Below, in pieces: positions 19,698 to 31,484 of a stretch of 64,000 nucleotides of DNA; the first letter of the stretch is position 1, and every line of letters starts with the position of its first letter. The translations under genes were made by a program, and so were the position numbers. The notes under the pieces were generated by a model. That model made no database searches and had not been told where the DNA came from. It saw only the letters and a list, made by a program, of their open reading frames with translations. The stretch is from an uncultured Alphaproteobacteria bacterium (GTDB lineage: Bacteria; Pseudomonadota; Alphaproteobacteria; Methylaequorales; Methylaequoraceae). The DNA is taken from contig CACEWP010000001.1 of NCBI GenBank assembly GCA_902563305.1, forward strand, positions 271,886-335,885, written 5' to 3'.

Positions 19698-20396
19698 ATG
19701 ATAAAAAGCCTGGATTTGTTGAACAAACTAAATAAAAATTATAAGAATTTTTCACCTCAAATAATTTTAGAGGAATCCATAAAAAAAACTTTTAACAAGA
19801 AAATTGTTTACATCTGTTCATTTGGTACTGAATCAGCAATAATTCTTCATATGATATCAAAAATTGATAAAGAATTCCCAGTAATTTTACTTAATACAGA
19901 ATTTCTGTTTAAGGAAACTATAAATTATAAAAATTATTTACTGAAAAAATTTAATTTAAGTAATTTTAGAGAATTCTTTCCGAATAAAAATGATTTGGAA
20001 GTTAATGATGACAAAGGAGAATTATGGAAAGAGAATCCTGACCTGTGCTGTAATATAAGAAAAGTTTTACCATTACAAAAAATACTTGAAAATTATGATG
20101 CTTGGATTTCCGGAAGAAAATCATATCAAGTAGGGGAAAGAAAGAATTTAGATTTTTTTGAAAGACTAAATGGAAAAGTTGTAGTCAACCCTTTAGCAAA
20201 TGTAGATCAAAATTTTGTAAATAACTACTTTGAGGAAAATGAAATTAAAAGACATCCACTTTTTCAAAAAGGATATTTATCAATAGGTTGTACTCACTGC
20301 ACCGTAAAAGCCATTTCAAGCCAAAACCCAAGATCAGGTAGATGGTATAATAAAATCAAAACCGAATGTGGTATACATTACAATTTGAAGAAGTAG
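19698..20396 (+). CDS. cysH: phosphoadenylyl-/adenylyl-sulfate reductase
   Basis: CSFGTESAIILHMI, CCNIRKVLPL, GCTHCT; start at MIKSLDLLNK preferred over 19632. Confidence 0.9.
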   Translation: MIKSLDLLNKLNKNYKNFSPQIILEESIKKTFNKKIVYICSFGTESAIILHMISKIDKEFPVILLNTEFLFKETINYKNYLLKKFNLSNFREFFPNKNDLEVNDDKGELWKENPDLCCNIRKVLPLQKILENYDAWISGRKSYQVGERKNLDFFERLNGKVVVNPLANVDQNFVNNYFEENEIKRHPLFQKGYLSIGCTHCTVKAISSQNPRSGRWYNKIKTECGIHYNLKK

Positions 20397-20397
20397 G

Positions 20398-21195
20398 ATG
20401 CATAAAAATCTCAAAAAGTTAGAAAATGAAAGTATCTATATTTTTAGACAAGCTTACAGATCAATTCCTAATATTGCTCTGTTGTGGTCTTTAGGTAAAG
20501 ATTCTAATGTGATGTTATGGCTTGCATTTAAAGCTTTTCTAGGAAAAATACCTTTCCCACTTGTACATGTTGACACAGGAAAAAAATTCAAGGAGATGTA
20601 TGCTTTTAGAGATAAATATGAGAAAGAATGGAAATTAAATCTTATAAGAGGAAGCTGTCCACCCTTAGAGAAAATCGACCCATCTTTGCCTCCTGCTGCA
20701 AGATCTGCAGCTAGAAAGACAGAGGGTTTAAGAGATATAATAAAGAATAAAAAATTTAAAGGTATTATTGCAGGTATTAGAAGAGACGAGCAAGGTACTA
20801 GAGCCAAAGAGAGGATCTTTAGTCCTAGAGATGTAACAGGTAATTGGAATATTAAAAACCAGCCTCCAGAATTCTGGGATCAATCAAATTTTAATTATCC
20901 TGATTCAGTTCACATTCGAATTCATCCATTGTTAGGATGGACAGAGTTGGATATTTGGCAATACATAAAGAATGAAAATATTCCTGTTGTAGATCTATAT
21001 TTCTCCAAGAAGGGAAAAAGGTTTAGGTCCCTAGGAGACAACGATATCACCTTCCCAGTTAAAAGTTCGGCTAAATCAATTGACGAAATAATTGAAGAGC
21101 TTAAGGTCAGTAAAACATCAGAAAGATCAGGTAGAGCTATGGATCATGAAGAGGAAAATGTTTTTGAAAGACTTAGGTCAAAAGGTTATATGTAA
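20398..21195 (+). CDS. cysD: sulfate adenylyltransferase subunit 2
   Basis: ALLWSLGKDSNVMLWLAFKAF, GIIAGIRRDEQGTRAKER. Confidence 0.96.
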   Translation: MHKNLKKLENESIYIFRQAYRSIPNIALLWSLGKDSNVMLWLAFKAFLGKIPFPLVHVDTGKKFKEMYAFRDKYEKEWKLNLIRGSCPPLEKIDPSLPPAARSAARKTEGLRDIIKNKKFKGIIAGIRRDEQGTRAKERIFSPRDVTGNWNIKNQPPEFWDQSNFNYPDSVHIRIHPLLGWTELDIWQYIKNENIPVVDLYFSKKGKRFRSLGDNDITFPVKSSAKSIDEIIEELKVSKTSERSGRAMDHEEENVFERLRSKGYM

Positions 21196-21196
21196 A

Positions 21197-23059
21197 ATGA
21201 AAAAAAATCTAGAAAACACTGAAGTCCCAAAAGTAGTTGTTGTTGGACATGTAGATCACGGAAAATCTTCATTTATAGGCAGATTTTTATTTGACGTGGG
21301 AGAGGTTCAAAAAGAAAAATTCGACGAACTTAAGAAAGCCAGTGAAAGAAGAGGTGTCGAGTTTGAATTTGCCTTTCTACTCGATGCTCTTCAAGATGAA
21401 AGAGACCAGGGAATAACAATTGATACTACCCGCATTTTTTTTAAAACAAAGTTAAGAAAGTATGTGTTTATTGATGCACCAGGACATAAAGAATTTATTA
21501 GAAATATGATCACAGGTGCTTCGTCTGCCGACATAGCAATCTTGATTGTTGACGTAGATGAGGGAATTAAGCAACAAACAAAAAAGCATGCTTATTTACT
21601 TAAATTGTTGGGTATAGAACAAATCATTACACTTTTTAACAAAATGGATAAAGTAAATTATAGTGAGGAAAAATATACACAAACCAAATTTGATTTAAAC
21701 AAATATCTTGCTGAAATAGGAATTAAATGTCATTCATCAATCCCAATCTCATCAAAATTAGGCGATAATATAGTATCTTTAAGCAAAAATATGAAGTGGT
21801 ACTCTGGCCCATTATTTGTAAATGTTTTAGATAATTTTAAAGTATCTGAAACTAAAATTTCAGAAGTTATAAGATTTCCAGTTCAAGATATCTATAAAAT
21901 AGGTGAAAAAAGAGTTGTTGTCGGAAGAATAGAATCAGGAAGGATCTCTAAAGGGACAAAACTTATTTTTCTTCCTTCCAATGAAAGAGTAGATGTAAAA
22001 ACTATAGAGGTGTGGCCTAAAGCTAAAAAAGAATACGTAATTGGAGACTGTATTGGTATTACTCTAAGTGAACAAATTTTTGTAGACAAAGGAAATATGG
22101 CTTCGGATACAATTTTTCCTCCTAAATTAACAAATCGTTTTGAATCGATTGTTTTTTGGTTAAGTGAAAAAAAAATTTCTTCAAAAAAAAAATATTTTAT
22201 GAAGATTAATACCGGTGAATATGAGGTTTCTGTAAATAGAATAAAAAGAGTAATAGACACTGAAAATCTTAATATTAAAAAAAATAATACGGTTTATAAA
22301 AATGACGTTTGTGAACTTGTTATTCATTCATCACAATTAATTCCAATGGATGATTATTCTTTCAATAAATCTACAGCAAGATTTTGTCTACTCGACAATG
22401 AAGAAATAGTTGCCGGAGGGATAATTGATTTAAAGAACTATCCTGATCAGAGAGAAGTAAAAGAATTGCCTAAGCGTAACATAACGCCGGAAAACTATTC
22501 AGTCTCTGAAATTGATAGATCAATGAAATTTAATCATAGACCTGGTATAATTTGGCTTACGGGTTTGTCTGGTTCTGGTAAAAGTACAATAGCAAAGAAT
22601 GTTGAAAAAAAACTGTTTAAACGAAATCTTAACGTATTTTCATTAGATGGAGATAATTTGAGAATTGGTTTAAACAAAAATTTAGCTTTTTCACCAGAAG
22701 ACAGAACTGAAAATATTCGAAGAACTGCTGAGGTTGCAAAACTATTCACTCAAGCAGGTTTTATTGTTTTAGTATCACTTATTTCTCCCTACAGGAGTGA
22801 GAGGAAGAAAGCTAGAGATATTCGTTCGGAATTATTTCGTGAAATTTATATAAAAGCTTCTGTTGAAGTTTGTTCTAAAAGAGATGTTAAAGGTTTATAT
22901 GCAAAAGCAGTCAGTGGAGAGATTAAAAATTTTACAGGAATTTCATCTCCTTACGAAGAGCCAGAAAAGCCGGATTTGGTTATAAATACTTCAATAGAAG
23001 ACGTGGACGAAAGCGTAAATAAACTTGAAGAATATATTTTGAATGAATTTAGTTTTTAG
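21197..23059 (+). CDS. cysNC: bifunctional sulfate adenylyltransferase subunit 1 / adenylylsulfate kinase
   Basis: N-terminal EF-Tu-like GHVDHGKSSFIGRFL; C-terminal LTGLSGSGKSTIAKNVE APS-kinase domain. Confidence 0.95.
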   Translation: MKKNLENTEVPKVVVVGHVDHGKSSFIGRFLFDVGEVQKEKFDELKKASERRGVEFEFAFLLDALQDERDQGITIDTTRIFFKTKLRKYVFIDAPGHKEFIRNMITGASSADIAILIVDVDEGIKQQTKKHAYLLKLLGIEQIITLFNKMDKVNYSEEKYTQTKFDLNKYLAEIGIKCHSSIPISSKLGDNIVSLSKNMKWYSGPLFVNVLDNFKVSETKISEVIRFPVQDIYKIGEKRVVVGRIESGRISKGTKLIFLPSNERVDVKTIEVWPKAKKEYVIGDCIGITLSEQIFVDKGNMASDTIFPPKLTNRFESIVFWLSEKKISSKKKYFMKINTGEYEVSVNRIKRVIDTENLNIKKNNTVYKNDVCELVIHSSQLIPMDDYSFNKSTARFCLLDNEEIVAGGIIDLKNYPDQREVKELPKRNITPENYSVSEIDRSMKFNHRPGIIWLTGLSGSGKSTIAKNVEKKLFKRNLNVFSLDGDNLRIGLNKNLAFSPEDRTENIRRTAEVAKLFTQAGFIVLVSLISPYRSERKKARDIRSELFREIYIKASVEVCSKRDVKGLYAKAVSGEIKNFTGISSPYEEPEKPDLVINTSIEDVDESVNKLEEYILNEFSF

Positions 23060-23066
23060 AAAAAAC

Positions 23067-23094
23067 TTGACAACAAAAAATTAATAATTAACTT
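23067..23094 (+). promoter_or_regulatory. Candidate sigma70 promoter of groESL
   Basis: TTGACA (23067-23072), 16-nt spacer, TAACTT overlapping the CIRCE element. Confidence 0.5.
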
Positions 23095-23119
23095 AGCACT
23101 CATGAGTGAGGAGTGCTAA
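23093..23119 (+). promoter_or_regulatory. CIRCE operator (HrcA binding site)
   Basis: TTAGCACTC-N9-GAGTGCTAA, exact match to consensus, upstream of groES. Confidence 0.97.
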
Positions 23120-23160
23120 TAAGACTTATCACTTGAATTGTCTAACAAAGGAGATTCTTT

Positions 23161-25144
<1,984 letters not shown>

Positions 25145-25173
25145 TACCATCTCAATCCATTAGTTATTTGAGT

Positions 25174-25207
25174 ATAAAAGCTCGGTGTTATGAGACTGAG
25201 CTTTTAT
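25174..25207 (+). terminator. Hairpin terminator after groEL, probably bidirectional
   Basis: ATAAAAGCTC...14-nt loop...GAGCTTTTAT, perfect 10-bp stem between convergent genes. Confidence 0.7.
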
Positions 25208-25656
25208 GGTTGATAATAAAGACCATTATCCATATTTAAAAATTCAATCCAGATATCCTTATCGCTCTCAGCAATTTCCACAGAGTCAAACCCACACCTA
25301 ATTAAAAAAATATATTGATCAGGTAAAATATGTCCGGTTGCTCTAATTTCTCCCTTATAACCATATTTTTTCCTAAGATTTCTTGCAAATGTAAAAGGTC
25401 TTCCATCTTTAAATGTTTCAAATTTAATCTGGATTAAAGAGATCTCTGACATGCTGCTTTCGTTAGACGATGAACATTCATTTGAACTAAATTCAATGCC
25501 AATTTTGACTTTTTTATTTTTAAATTCTTTTTTAATTTCAACCCATTGTGCAAGATTAAGTATTGCTCCATCAAAAAATTTTCTATCTAGAAAATCACGG
25601 TCGTTAATTTTTTTATATTCATTCTCCTTTTCATGTCTCTTGTTAAGTATTATCAT
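25204..25656 (-). CDS. DUF934 family protein (sulfite reduction-associated)
   Basis: FKDGRPFTFARNLRKKYGYKGEIRATGHILPDQYIFLIRCGFD; adjacent to sulfite reductase. Confidence 0.88.
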   Translation of the reverse strand: MIILNKRHEKENEYKKINDRDFLDRKFFDGAILNLAQWVEIKKEFKNKKVKIGIEFSSNECSSSNESSMSEISLIQIKFETFKDGRPFTFARNLRKKYGYKGEIRATGHILPDQYIFLIRCGFDSVEIAESDKDIWIEFLNMDNGLYYQP

Positions 25657-27283
25657 ATAAATCTTTTTTAAATTCTTTTATACCAACTCTCCTAAAAACA
25701 GAGAGAAAATCTTCAGTCTTTTTTTTTTTATTTTTTTTATAGGTGTTTAGAATTGTATTAATGGCATCTATTAACTTACTTTCAGGAAAAGATGGGCCAA
25801 CTATCTCTCCTATAGACGCATCCTCTTTGGCAGACCCACCTAAGGTAATTTGGTAAAATTCTTGTCCATTTCTATCTAAGCCTAGGATACCAATATTTCC
25901 TACGTGATGATGCCCGCAGGCATTTATACAACCTGAGATCTTAATTTTTAGATCACCTAATATTTTCTGATCTGAAAAGCTTTTAAAATGATTGCTAATT
26001 TTTTGTGATATTGGAATTGATCGTGCTGTTGCTAAGGCACAATAATCCATTCCTGGACAACATATGGTATCAGAAATTAAACCTATATTAGGTGTTGCTA
26101 ACGATAATTTTTTCAGTTCAATCCATAGTTTGTAAATATTTTTATTTTCGACATGCGGGAGAATAAGGTTTTGTTCGTGTGTTACTCTAATCTCTGAAAA
26201 TGAGAAATCTTCAGAGATTTTTGATAGAGCCATCATTTGTTGACTTGATATATCACCGGGCGGATGGTTGGCAGATTTAAGTGAGATATGTACAATTGAA
26301 TATCCAGAAACTTTATGACTAAGTGTATTTTGCGTTACCCATTCATTATATTCCTTATTTTTATGAATCTGAACTTTATGGGAATTAGGTTTAAGTTCAG
26401 GTAAAGTAAAAAAACTAAAAATTTTATCTATTGAAACTTTATCGATTTCTAAATTCTTATCAGATAATTTTTTAAAGTTTTCATCTACTAATAATTTGAA
26501 TTTTTCTATGCCTAATTCTTTTACTAAAATTTTAATCCTTGCTTTGTAAATATTATCTCTTCTACCCTCTTGGTTATATGTATTTAAAATCGCTTCTAAA
26601 TAATTAAGTAAGTCTTTTTTTTGTAAAAAGTTTTTAATTTTCTTCGCTATAATTGGTGTCCTTCCTTGCCCACCACCAACAAAGACTTCAAATCCTATTT
26701 CCTTGTCTTTTTTTATAAGTCTCAAGCCAATATCATGAACCAGCATGGCTGCTCTATCTTTTTTTGAACCTATGACTGCAATCTTAAATTTTCTTGGTAA
26801 AAAAGAAAACTCAGGATGAAAAGTTGACCATTGTCTAATGATTTCACACCATGGTCTGGGATCCTCAATTTCATCAATTGTTATTCCAGCTAAATGATCA
26901 GATGATATGTTTCTTATGCAATTTCCAGATGTTTGAATTGCATGCATTTCGACTTTTGAGAGTTCATGTAAAATATCTGGTACATCTGGAAGTTTTGGCC
27001 AATTAAATTGAATGTTTTGTCTAGTAGTAAAATGACCATAACCTCTATCAAATTTTTCAGCTATGAAAGCAAGTTTCCTTAATTGTGAAGAAGAAAGTTC
27101 ACCATAAGGAATTGCCACTCTTAGCATGTACGCGTGTAGTTGAAGATACAAGCCATTCATTAGTCTTAGTGGTTTAAACTCTTCCTCAGAAAGTTGTCCA
27201 TTAAGTCTTCGCTGGACTTGATTTTTGAATTGCTTTGTTCTGCTTTCAATTATACTTTTATCTTTTTCTGAGTACTTATACAT
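25643..27283 (-). CDS. nitrite/sulfite reductase (siroheme, assimilatory sulfite reductase)
   Basis: FDRGYGHFTTRQNIQFNWPKL, CCPGMDYCALATARS, KISGCINACGHHHVGNIG. Confidence 0.93.
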   Translation of the reverse strand: MYKYSEKDKSIIESRTKQFKNQVQRRLNGQLSEEEFKPLRLMNGLYLQLHAYMLRVAIPYGELSSSQLRKLAFIAEKFDRGYGHFTTRQNIQFNWPKLPDVPDILHELSKVEMHAIQTSGNCIRNISSDHLAGITIDEIEDPRPWCEIIRQWSTFHPEFSFLPRKFKIAVIGSKKDRAAMLVHDIGLRLIKKDKEIGFEVFVGGGQGRTPIIAKKIKNFLQKKDLLNYLEAILNTYNQEGRRDNIYKARIKILVKELGIEKFKLLVDENFKKLSDKNLEIDKVSIDKIFSFFTLPELKPNSHKVQIHKNKEYNEWVTQNTLSHKVSGYSIVHISLKSANHPPGDISSQQMMALSKISEDFSFSEIRVTHEQNLILPHVENKNIYKLWIELKKLSLATPNIGLISDTICCPGMDYCALATARSIPISQKISNHFKSFSDQKILGDLKIKISGCINACGHHHVGNIGILGLDRNGQEFYQITLGGSAKEDASIGEIVGPSFPESKLIDAINTILNTYKKNKKKKTEDFLSVFRRVGIKEFKKDLYDNT

Positions 27284-27289
27284 TGTGTT

Positions 27290-27565
27290 TTAAATTTTGA
27301 ATGTTAATCCTGAGTTTCTTATTTTATCTCTCAATGATTTAATTTTTCTATTTTCATCGAGCTCAACAAATTTTGAGGATACTATTATACATTTTTTTTC
27401 ATCTCTATCAGATATTGCTTGAAATTTATCAACTTGATCAATCTTTATTATAGTTGCTTCACTGGAATTGACTGACCATCCTTTTTCTGTAAGAAAAACA
27501 ACCTCTCCAGTTCGCAAATCATTAGCTGACAAAATAAAAAATTCTCCTCGAAGTTTTTTAGCCAT
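27290..27565 (-). CDS. DUF2849 domain protein
   Basis: LSANDLRTGEVVFLTEKGWSVN; upstream of sulfite reductase as usual in alphaproteobacteria. Confidence 0.8.
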   Translation of the reverse strand: MAKKLRGEFFILSANDLRTGEVVFLTEKGWSVNSSEATIIKIDQVDKFQAISDRDEKKCIIVSSKFVELDENRKIKSLRDKIRNSGLTFKI

Positions 27566-27720
27566 TTTTAAATATAATCATAACCTAATAGTAAAAATAA
27601 AGGGGAAAAAAAATATTACAAGTAAAAATTGTTTAATTTTTTTTTATACATAATTATAATGTACAATAGTTTTTTTTAGTGCTTGATAATAGTTTTAAAG
27701 TGAATAGTTTATAATTGGTT

Positions 27721-29268
27721 ATGGAAGAAATAAATTATAAATTATGGCCATTTATTGAAGCTAAAAAACTTCTTAAAAGAGTCAGTGAAAGAAAAAAAAA
27801 AGAATGTATATTCCAAACTGGCTATGGACCTTCTGGTTTACCTCACATTGGAACTTTTGGAGAAGTGCTAAGAACATCAATGGTTATTAAAGCTTTTAAG
27901 AGTATTTCAGAAATACCCGTTAAACTATTTGTGTTTTCAGATGATATGGATGGTCTAAGAAAAGTTCCTCTCAATATACCCAACAAAGAAATTATTAGTA
28001 AACACTTAGAAAAACCTTTATCTTCAATACCAGACCCTTTCGAAAAATTTGAAAGTTTCTCAAAGCATAATAATAATAAATTAGTGGAATTTCTAGAAAG
28101 ATTTAATTTTGATTTTGAATTCAAGTCTGCAACAGAAAATTACAAAAGTGGAAAATTTAATGAGGGTTTAGTTTCAATTTTTGATAATTATGATAAAATT
28201 TTAAATATCATTTTACCTACACTTGGTAAAGAAAGACGAAAAACTTACTCACCTTTTCTTCCGATTTGTAAATCTAGCGGTAAGGTTCTTCAGGTCAAAG
28301 TAGATAATTTGGATAAAAAAAATAAAAAAATAGAATATTTTAATCCTATTACTAGGAGTAAAGAATCCTCATCAATTTTTGATGGTAATTGTAAACTGCA
28401 ATGGAAAGTAGATTGGGCGATGCGTTGGTTAGTTTTAGATGTTGATTACGAAATGAATGGAAAGGACTTAATAGAGTCTTTTGTACTTTCGAGTAAAATT
28501 AATAGAGTTATTGGAGGAAGACCACCCAATAATTTTACCTATGAATTATTTCTTGATGAAAATGGAGAGAAGATCTCCAAATCAATAGGTAATGGTATAT
28601 CAGTTGAGAATTGGTTAGAATTTTCCCCACGGGAGAGTCTAGAATTATTTATGTTTCAGAACCCAACAAGAGCAAAACGACTTTATTTTGATGTTATTCC
28701 AAAGATGACAGATGATTATTTGAAGTTGAGAAAGGATTACGAAAACTTGGCAGATAAAGAAAAACCTAATAGCCCAATTTGGTTTCTGAACAATGAAAAG
28801 GCATATCAAACACTTGAAAACTTTTCATTCAACATGATTCTGAATCTTGCTAATGTTTGTAATGCTGATAGAGCTGATATTCTGTGGGGTTTCTTAGAAA
28901 ATTATTACAAAGATTTAGATAGAAAAAGCTTTCCATATGTACAGAAATTACTTGAGTATGGTGTTGAATACTATAAGAAATTTGTCTTACCAAAAAAAAA
29001 CTACAGATCACCAAATCAACTTGAAAGATCTGGTTTATTAAAAATGATTGAAATGCTCGAATCTTTAGATGAAAAATGTGAAGCTGAGGAAATTCAAACT
29101 AAAATATATGAAATTGGAATGAACCTTAAGTTTGATAATCTTAGAGATTGGTTTTCTGCCTTCTATCAGGTGGTTTTAGGACAAGAACAAGGACCAAGGC
29201 TTGGTTCATTTATAAAACTTTACGGAATAAAAAAAACGATTACCTTATTAAATCAGAAAATAAAATGA
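27721..29268 (+). CDS. lysS: class I lysyl-tRNA synthetase
   Basis: FQTGYGPSGLPHIGTFGEV HIGH-type motif, GEKISKSIGNGIS KMSKS-type motif. Confidence 0.94.
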   Translation: MEEINYKLWPFIEAKKLLKRVSERKKKECIFQTGYGPSGLPHIGTFGEVLRTSMVIKAFKSISEIPVKLFVFSDDMDGLRKVPLNIPNKEIISKHLEKPLSSIPDPFEKFESFSKHNNNKLVEFLERFNFDFEFKSATENYKSGKFNEGLVSIFDNYDKILNIILPTLGKERRKTYSPFLPICKSSGKVLQVKVDNLDKKNKKIEYFNPITRSKESSSIFDGNCKLQWKVDWAMRWLVLDVDYEMNGKDLIESFVLSSKINRVIGGRPPNNFTYELFLDENGEKISKSIGNGISVENWLEFSPRESLELFMFQNPTRAKRLYFDVIPKMTDDYLKLRKDYENLADKEKPNSPIWFLNNEKAYQTLENFSFNMILNLANVCNADRADILWGFLENYYKDLDRKSFPYVQKLLEYGVEYYKKFVLPKKNYRSPNQLERSGLLKMIEMLESLDEKCEAEEIQTKIYEIGMNLKFDNLRDWFSAFYQVVLGQEQGPRLGSFIKLYGIKKTITLLNQKIK

Positions 29269-29594
29269 ATACTAACACTAGTTTTATTTACAGAATATTC
29301 AAGGAAAAGGAATTTATGAATTTCAAAAAAAACAAGAAATTTGTGGGTAATAAGCTAGATATTGATTCAGGCTTTATCCATTTATCAACTTATGAACAAA
29401 TTGAGGGAACGTTAACAAAATATTTTGAAGAAAATAATAATATTTTCATTTCTAAATTTAAAGTCTCAGACCTTCAAGATTCTTTAAAATGGGAAAAGAG
29501 TAGCGATTCAGAAATCTTTCCACATTTCTACGGAATTTTAAAATTTAAATTTATTGTAAAAACTGTCAAAAGAGAAAATATTCATGAATTTTAG
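29265..29594 (+). CDS. DUF952 family protein
   Basis: IYRIFKEKEF...LDIDSGFIHLSTYEQIEGTLTKYF; ATGA overlap with lysS. Confidence 0.85.
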   Translation: MNTNTSFIYRIFKEKEFMNFKKNKKFVGNKLDIDSGFIHLSTYEQIEGTLTKYFEENNNIFISKFKVSDLQDSLKWEKSSDSEIFPHFYGILKFKFIVKTVKRENIHEF

Positions 29595-30639
29595 AGCATA
29601 TTCAAGAATTCTCGACCTACTTCCACCTGAATTTCTACACCAATTATTTATAAAGCTTTTACAAACTAAAATATTAAAGAAAAAAGTAATTTTTGATAAC
29701 CTGAAAATAAATATCTTCGGTAAAGATTTTGTAAATCCAATTGGATTAGCTGCAGGTTTTGATAAGAATGCTGAAGTTATTGATGGAGCATTGAACTTAG
29801 GATTTGGATTTTTAGAATTGGGTACAGTAACTCCAATGCCACAAATTGGAAATAAAAAACCAAGAGTTTTTAAAATACCTGAATTATCTGCAGTAATTCA
29901 AAGGTTAGGTTTTAATAATAAAGGGGTGGAAGAGTTTTTGAACAATTTAAAAAAGGTAAAACGAGTAAATAATATTTTAGGCGTAAATATTGGCAAAAAT
30001 AAAAACTCTAAAGATTTTATATCAGACTACAAATTCCTATATGAAAAACTTCTCCCTTTTTCAGATTATATTACAATAAATATATCTTCACCTAATACAC
30101 CTGGTTTGAGAGATATTCAGAAAAAAGGAAATATTGAGAAATTAATAAAAAATCTATCAGCAATTAAAAAAAGGAAACCTACATTTTTAAAATTATCACC
30201 TGATTTATCTGAAGAAAATTTTAGTAATATATGTGATTTAGTTATTAAGGATGATTTTATTAGTGGATTAATACTAACTAATACTACTATTTCCAGAGAT
30301 AGTCTTTATAAAAAGCCGGTTAAAAATTCGTGGAAACTTCATGAACAAGGGGGTCTTTCAGGAAAACCCTTGAAGGATAAAACAAATATGCTAATAAAGA
30401 AAGCATTCAGCTTAACTAAAGGAAAAATAATAATTATTGGTGTGGGTGGTGTATCAAGTGGAAAAGATGCTTTTGAAAAAATTTCCTTGGGTGCCAGTTT
30501 GGTGCAACTTTATACATCGTTGATTTATGAAGGTCCAAATGTGGTTGTCAAAATTTTAAGTGAGTTAAGTGTCTGTCTAAAAAAAAAGGGAATCAATAAT
30601 GTTAGTGACTTAGTCGGAAAAAATATTAGTTATGATTGA
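29584..30639 (+). CDS. pyrD: dihydroorotate dehydrogenase (quinone, class 2)
   Basis: FVNPIGLAAGFDKNAEVIDG, ITINISSPNTPGLRD, GGLSGKPL, GVGGVSSGKDA. Confidence 0.96.
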   Translation: MNFRAYSRILDLLPPEFLHQLFIKLLQTKILKKKVIFDNLKINIFGKDFVNPIGLAAGFDKNAEVIDGALNLGFGFLELGTVTPMPQIGNKKPRVFKIPELSAVIQRLGFNNKGVEEFLNNLKKVKRVNNILGVNIGKNKNSKDFISDYKFLYEKLLPFSDYITINISSPNTPGLRDIQKKGNIEKLIKNLSAIKKRKPTFLKLSPDLSEENFSNICDLVIKDDFISGLILTNTTISRDSLYKKPVKNSWKLHEQGGLSGKPLKDKTNMLIKKAFSLTKGKIIIIGVGGVSSGKDAFEKISLGASLVQLYTSLIYEGPNVVVKILSELSVCLKKKGINNVSDLVGKNISYD

Positions 30640-31474
30640 GGTTAATCAAATCAAAAAATTATCAGAAATCTATGAGAACTATGACTGCTTTTTTGTAGAT
30701 CTATGGGGGGTGATTCATAACGGTGTGCATTTATTTGAAAATGTAGTTGATACTTTGACTTCCCTAAAAAAGAAAGAAAAGAAGATTTTTTTTTTAACCA
30801 ATGCTCCCAGAAGATCCCAAGTTATAAAGCATCAATTATCAGAATTTGGTTTAAGTGAACATTTATATGAAGAAGTTATTTCTTCAGGCGAAATAACATG
30901 GCAAAAAATGAAAGAGAAAAGTGATTTAAATTGTTTTTTAATTGGTCCGCCTCGTGATTTTCATTTGATAGAAGGCTTAAACTTAAATGTTGTCACAGAA
31001 AAAAAAAATGTAGATATAATTATAAATACTGGTCCTTGGGGGGATAATGACAAACTAGATAATTATAAACCGTTATTGAATGAATTAGTTAAGTATAACC
31101 CTTTAATGATCTGCTCTAATCCAGATAAAACAGTGGTTAGAGGAGAGAATTTCATGATCTGTGCTGGATTGTTAGCTGAATATTATCAAAAGATTGGTGG
31201 TAAAGTTGAATATTATGGTAAACCATTTGACGAAATTTATGACTTTACTTTTTCAAAAATAAAAAATAAGGATTCTAAAGTTTTAGTGGTAGGTGATTCA
31301 TTGGATAATGACATAAAAGGGGCTAATCTCCAAAACTTGGATTCCGTATTAATTACTTCAGGAATTCATAGGAAAGTAAATAATGATAACAATGTTGATA
31401 AAGAAGAATTAAATGATTTAATAAAAAAAAAAAAAATATACCCAAATTATTTTATGAGGTATTTTACTTTTTGA
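30632..31474 (+). CDS. HAD-superfamily class IIA hydrolase
   Basis: DCFFVDLWGVIHNGVHLFENV, FFLTNAPRRS, VVGDSLDNDIKGA. Confidence 0.88.
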   Translation: MIEVNQIKKLSEIYENYDCFFVDLWGVIHNGVHLFENVVDTLTSLKKKEKKIFFLTNAPRRSQVIKHQLSEFGLSEHLYEEVISSGEITWQKMKEKSDLNCFLIGPPRDFHLIEGLNLNVVTEKKNVDIIINTGPWGDNDKLDNYKPLLNELVKYNPLMICSNPDKTVVRGENFMICAGLLAEYYQKIGGKVEYYGKPFDEIYDFTFSKIKNKDSKVLVVGDSLDNDIKGANLQNLDSVLITSGIHRKVNNDNNVDKEELNDLIKKKKIYPNYFMRYFTF

Positions 31475-31484
31475 GAGATAAAAC

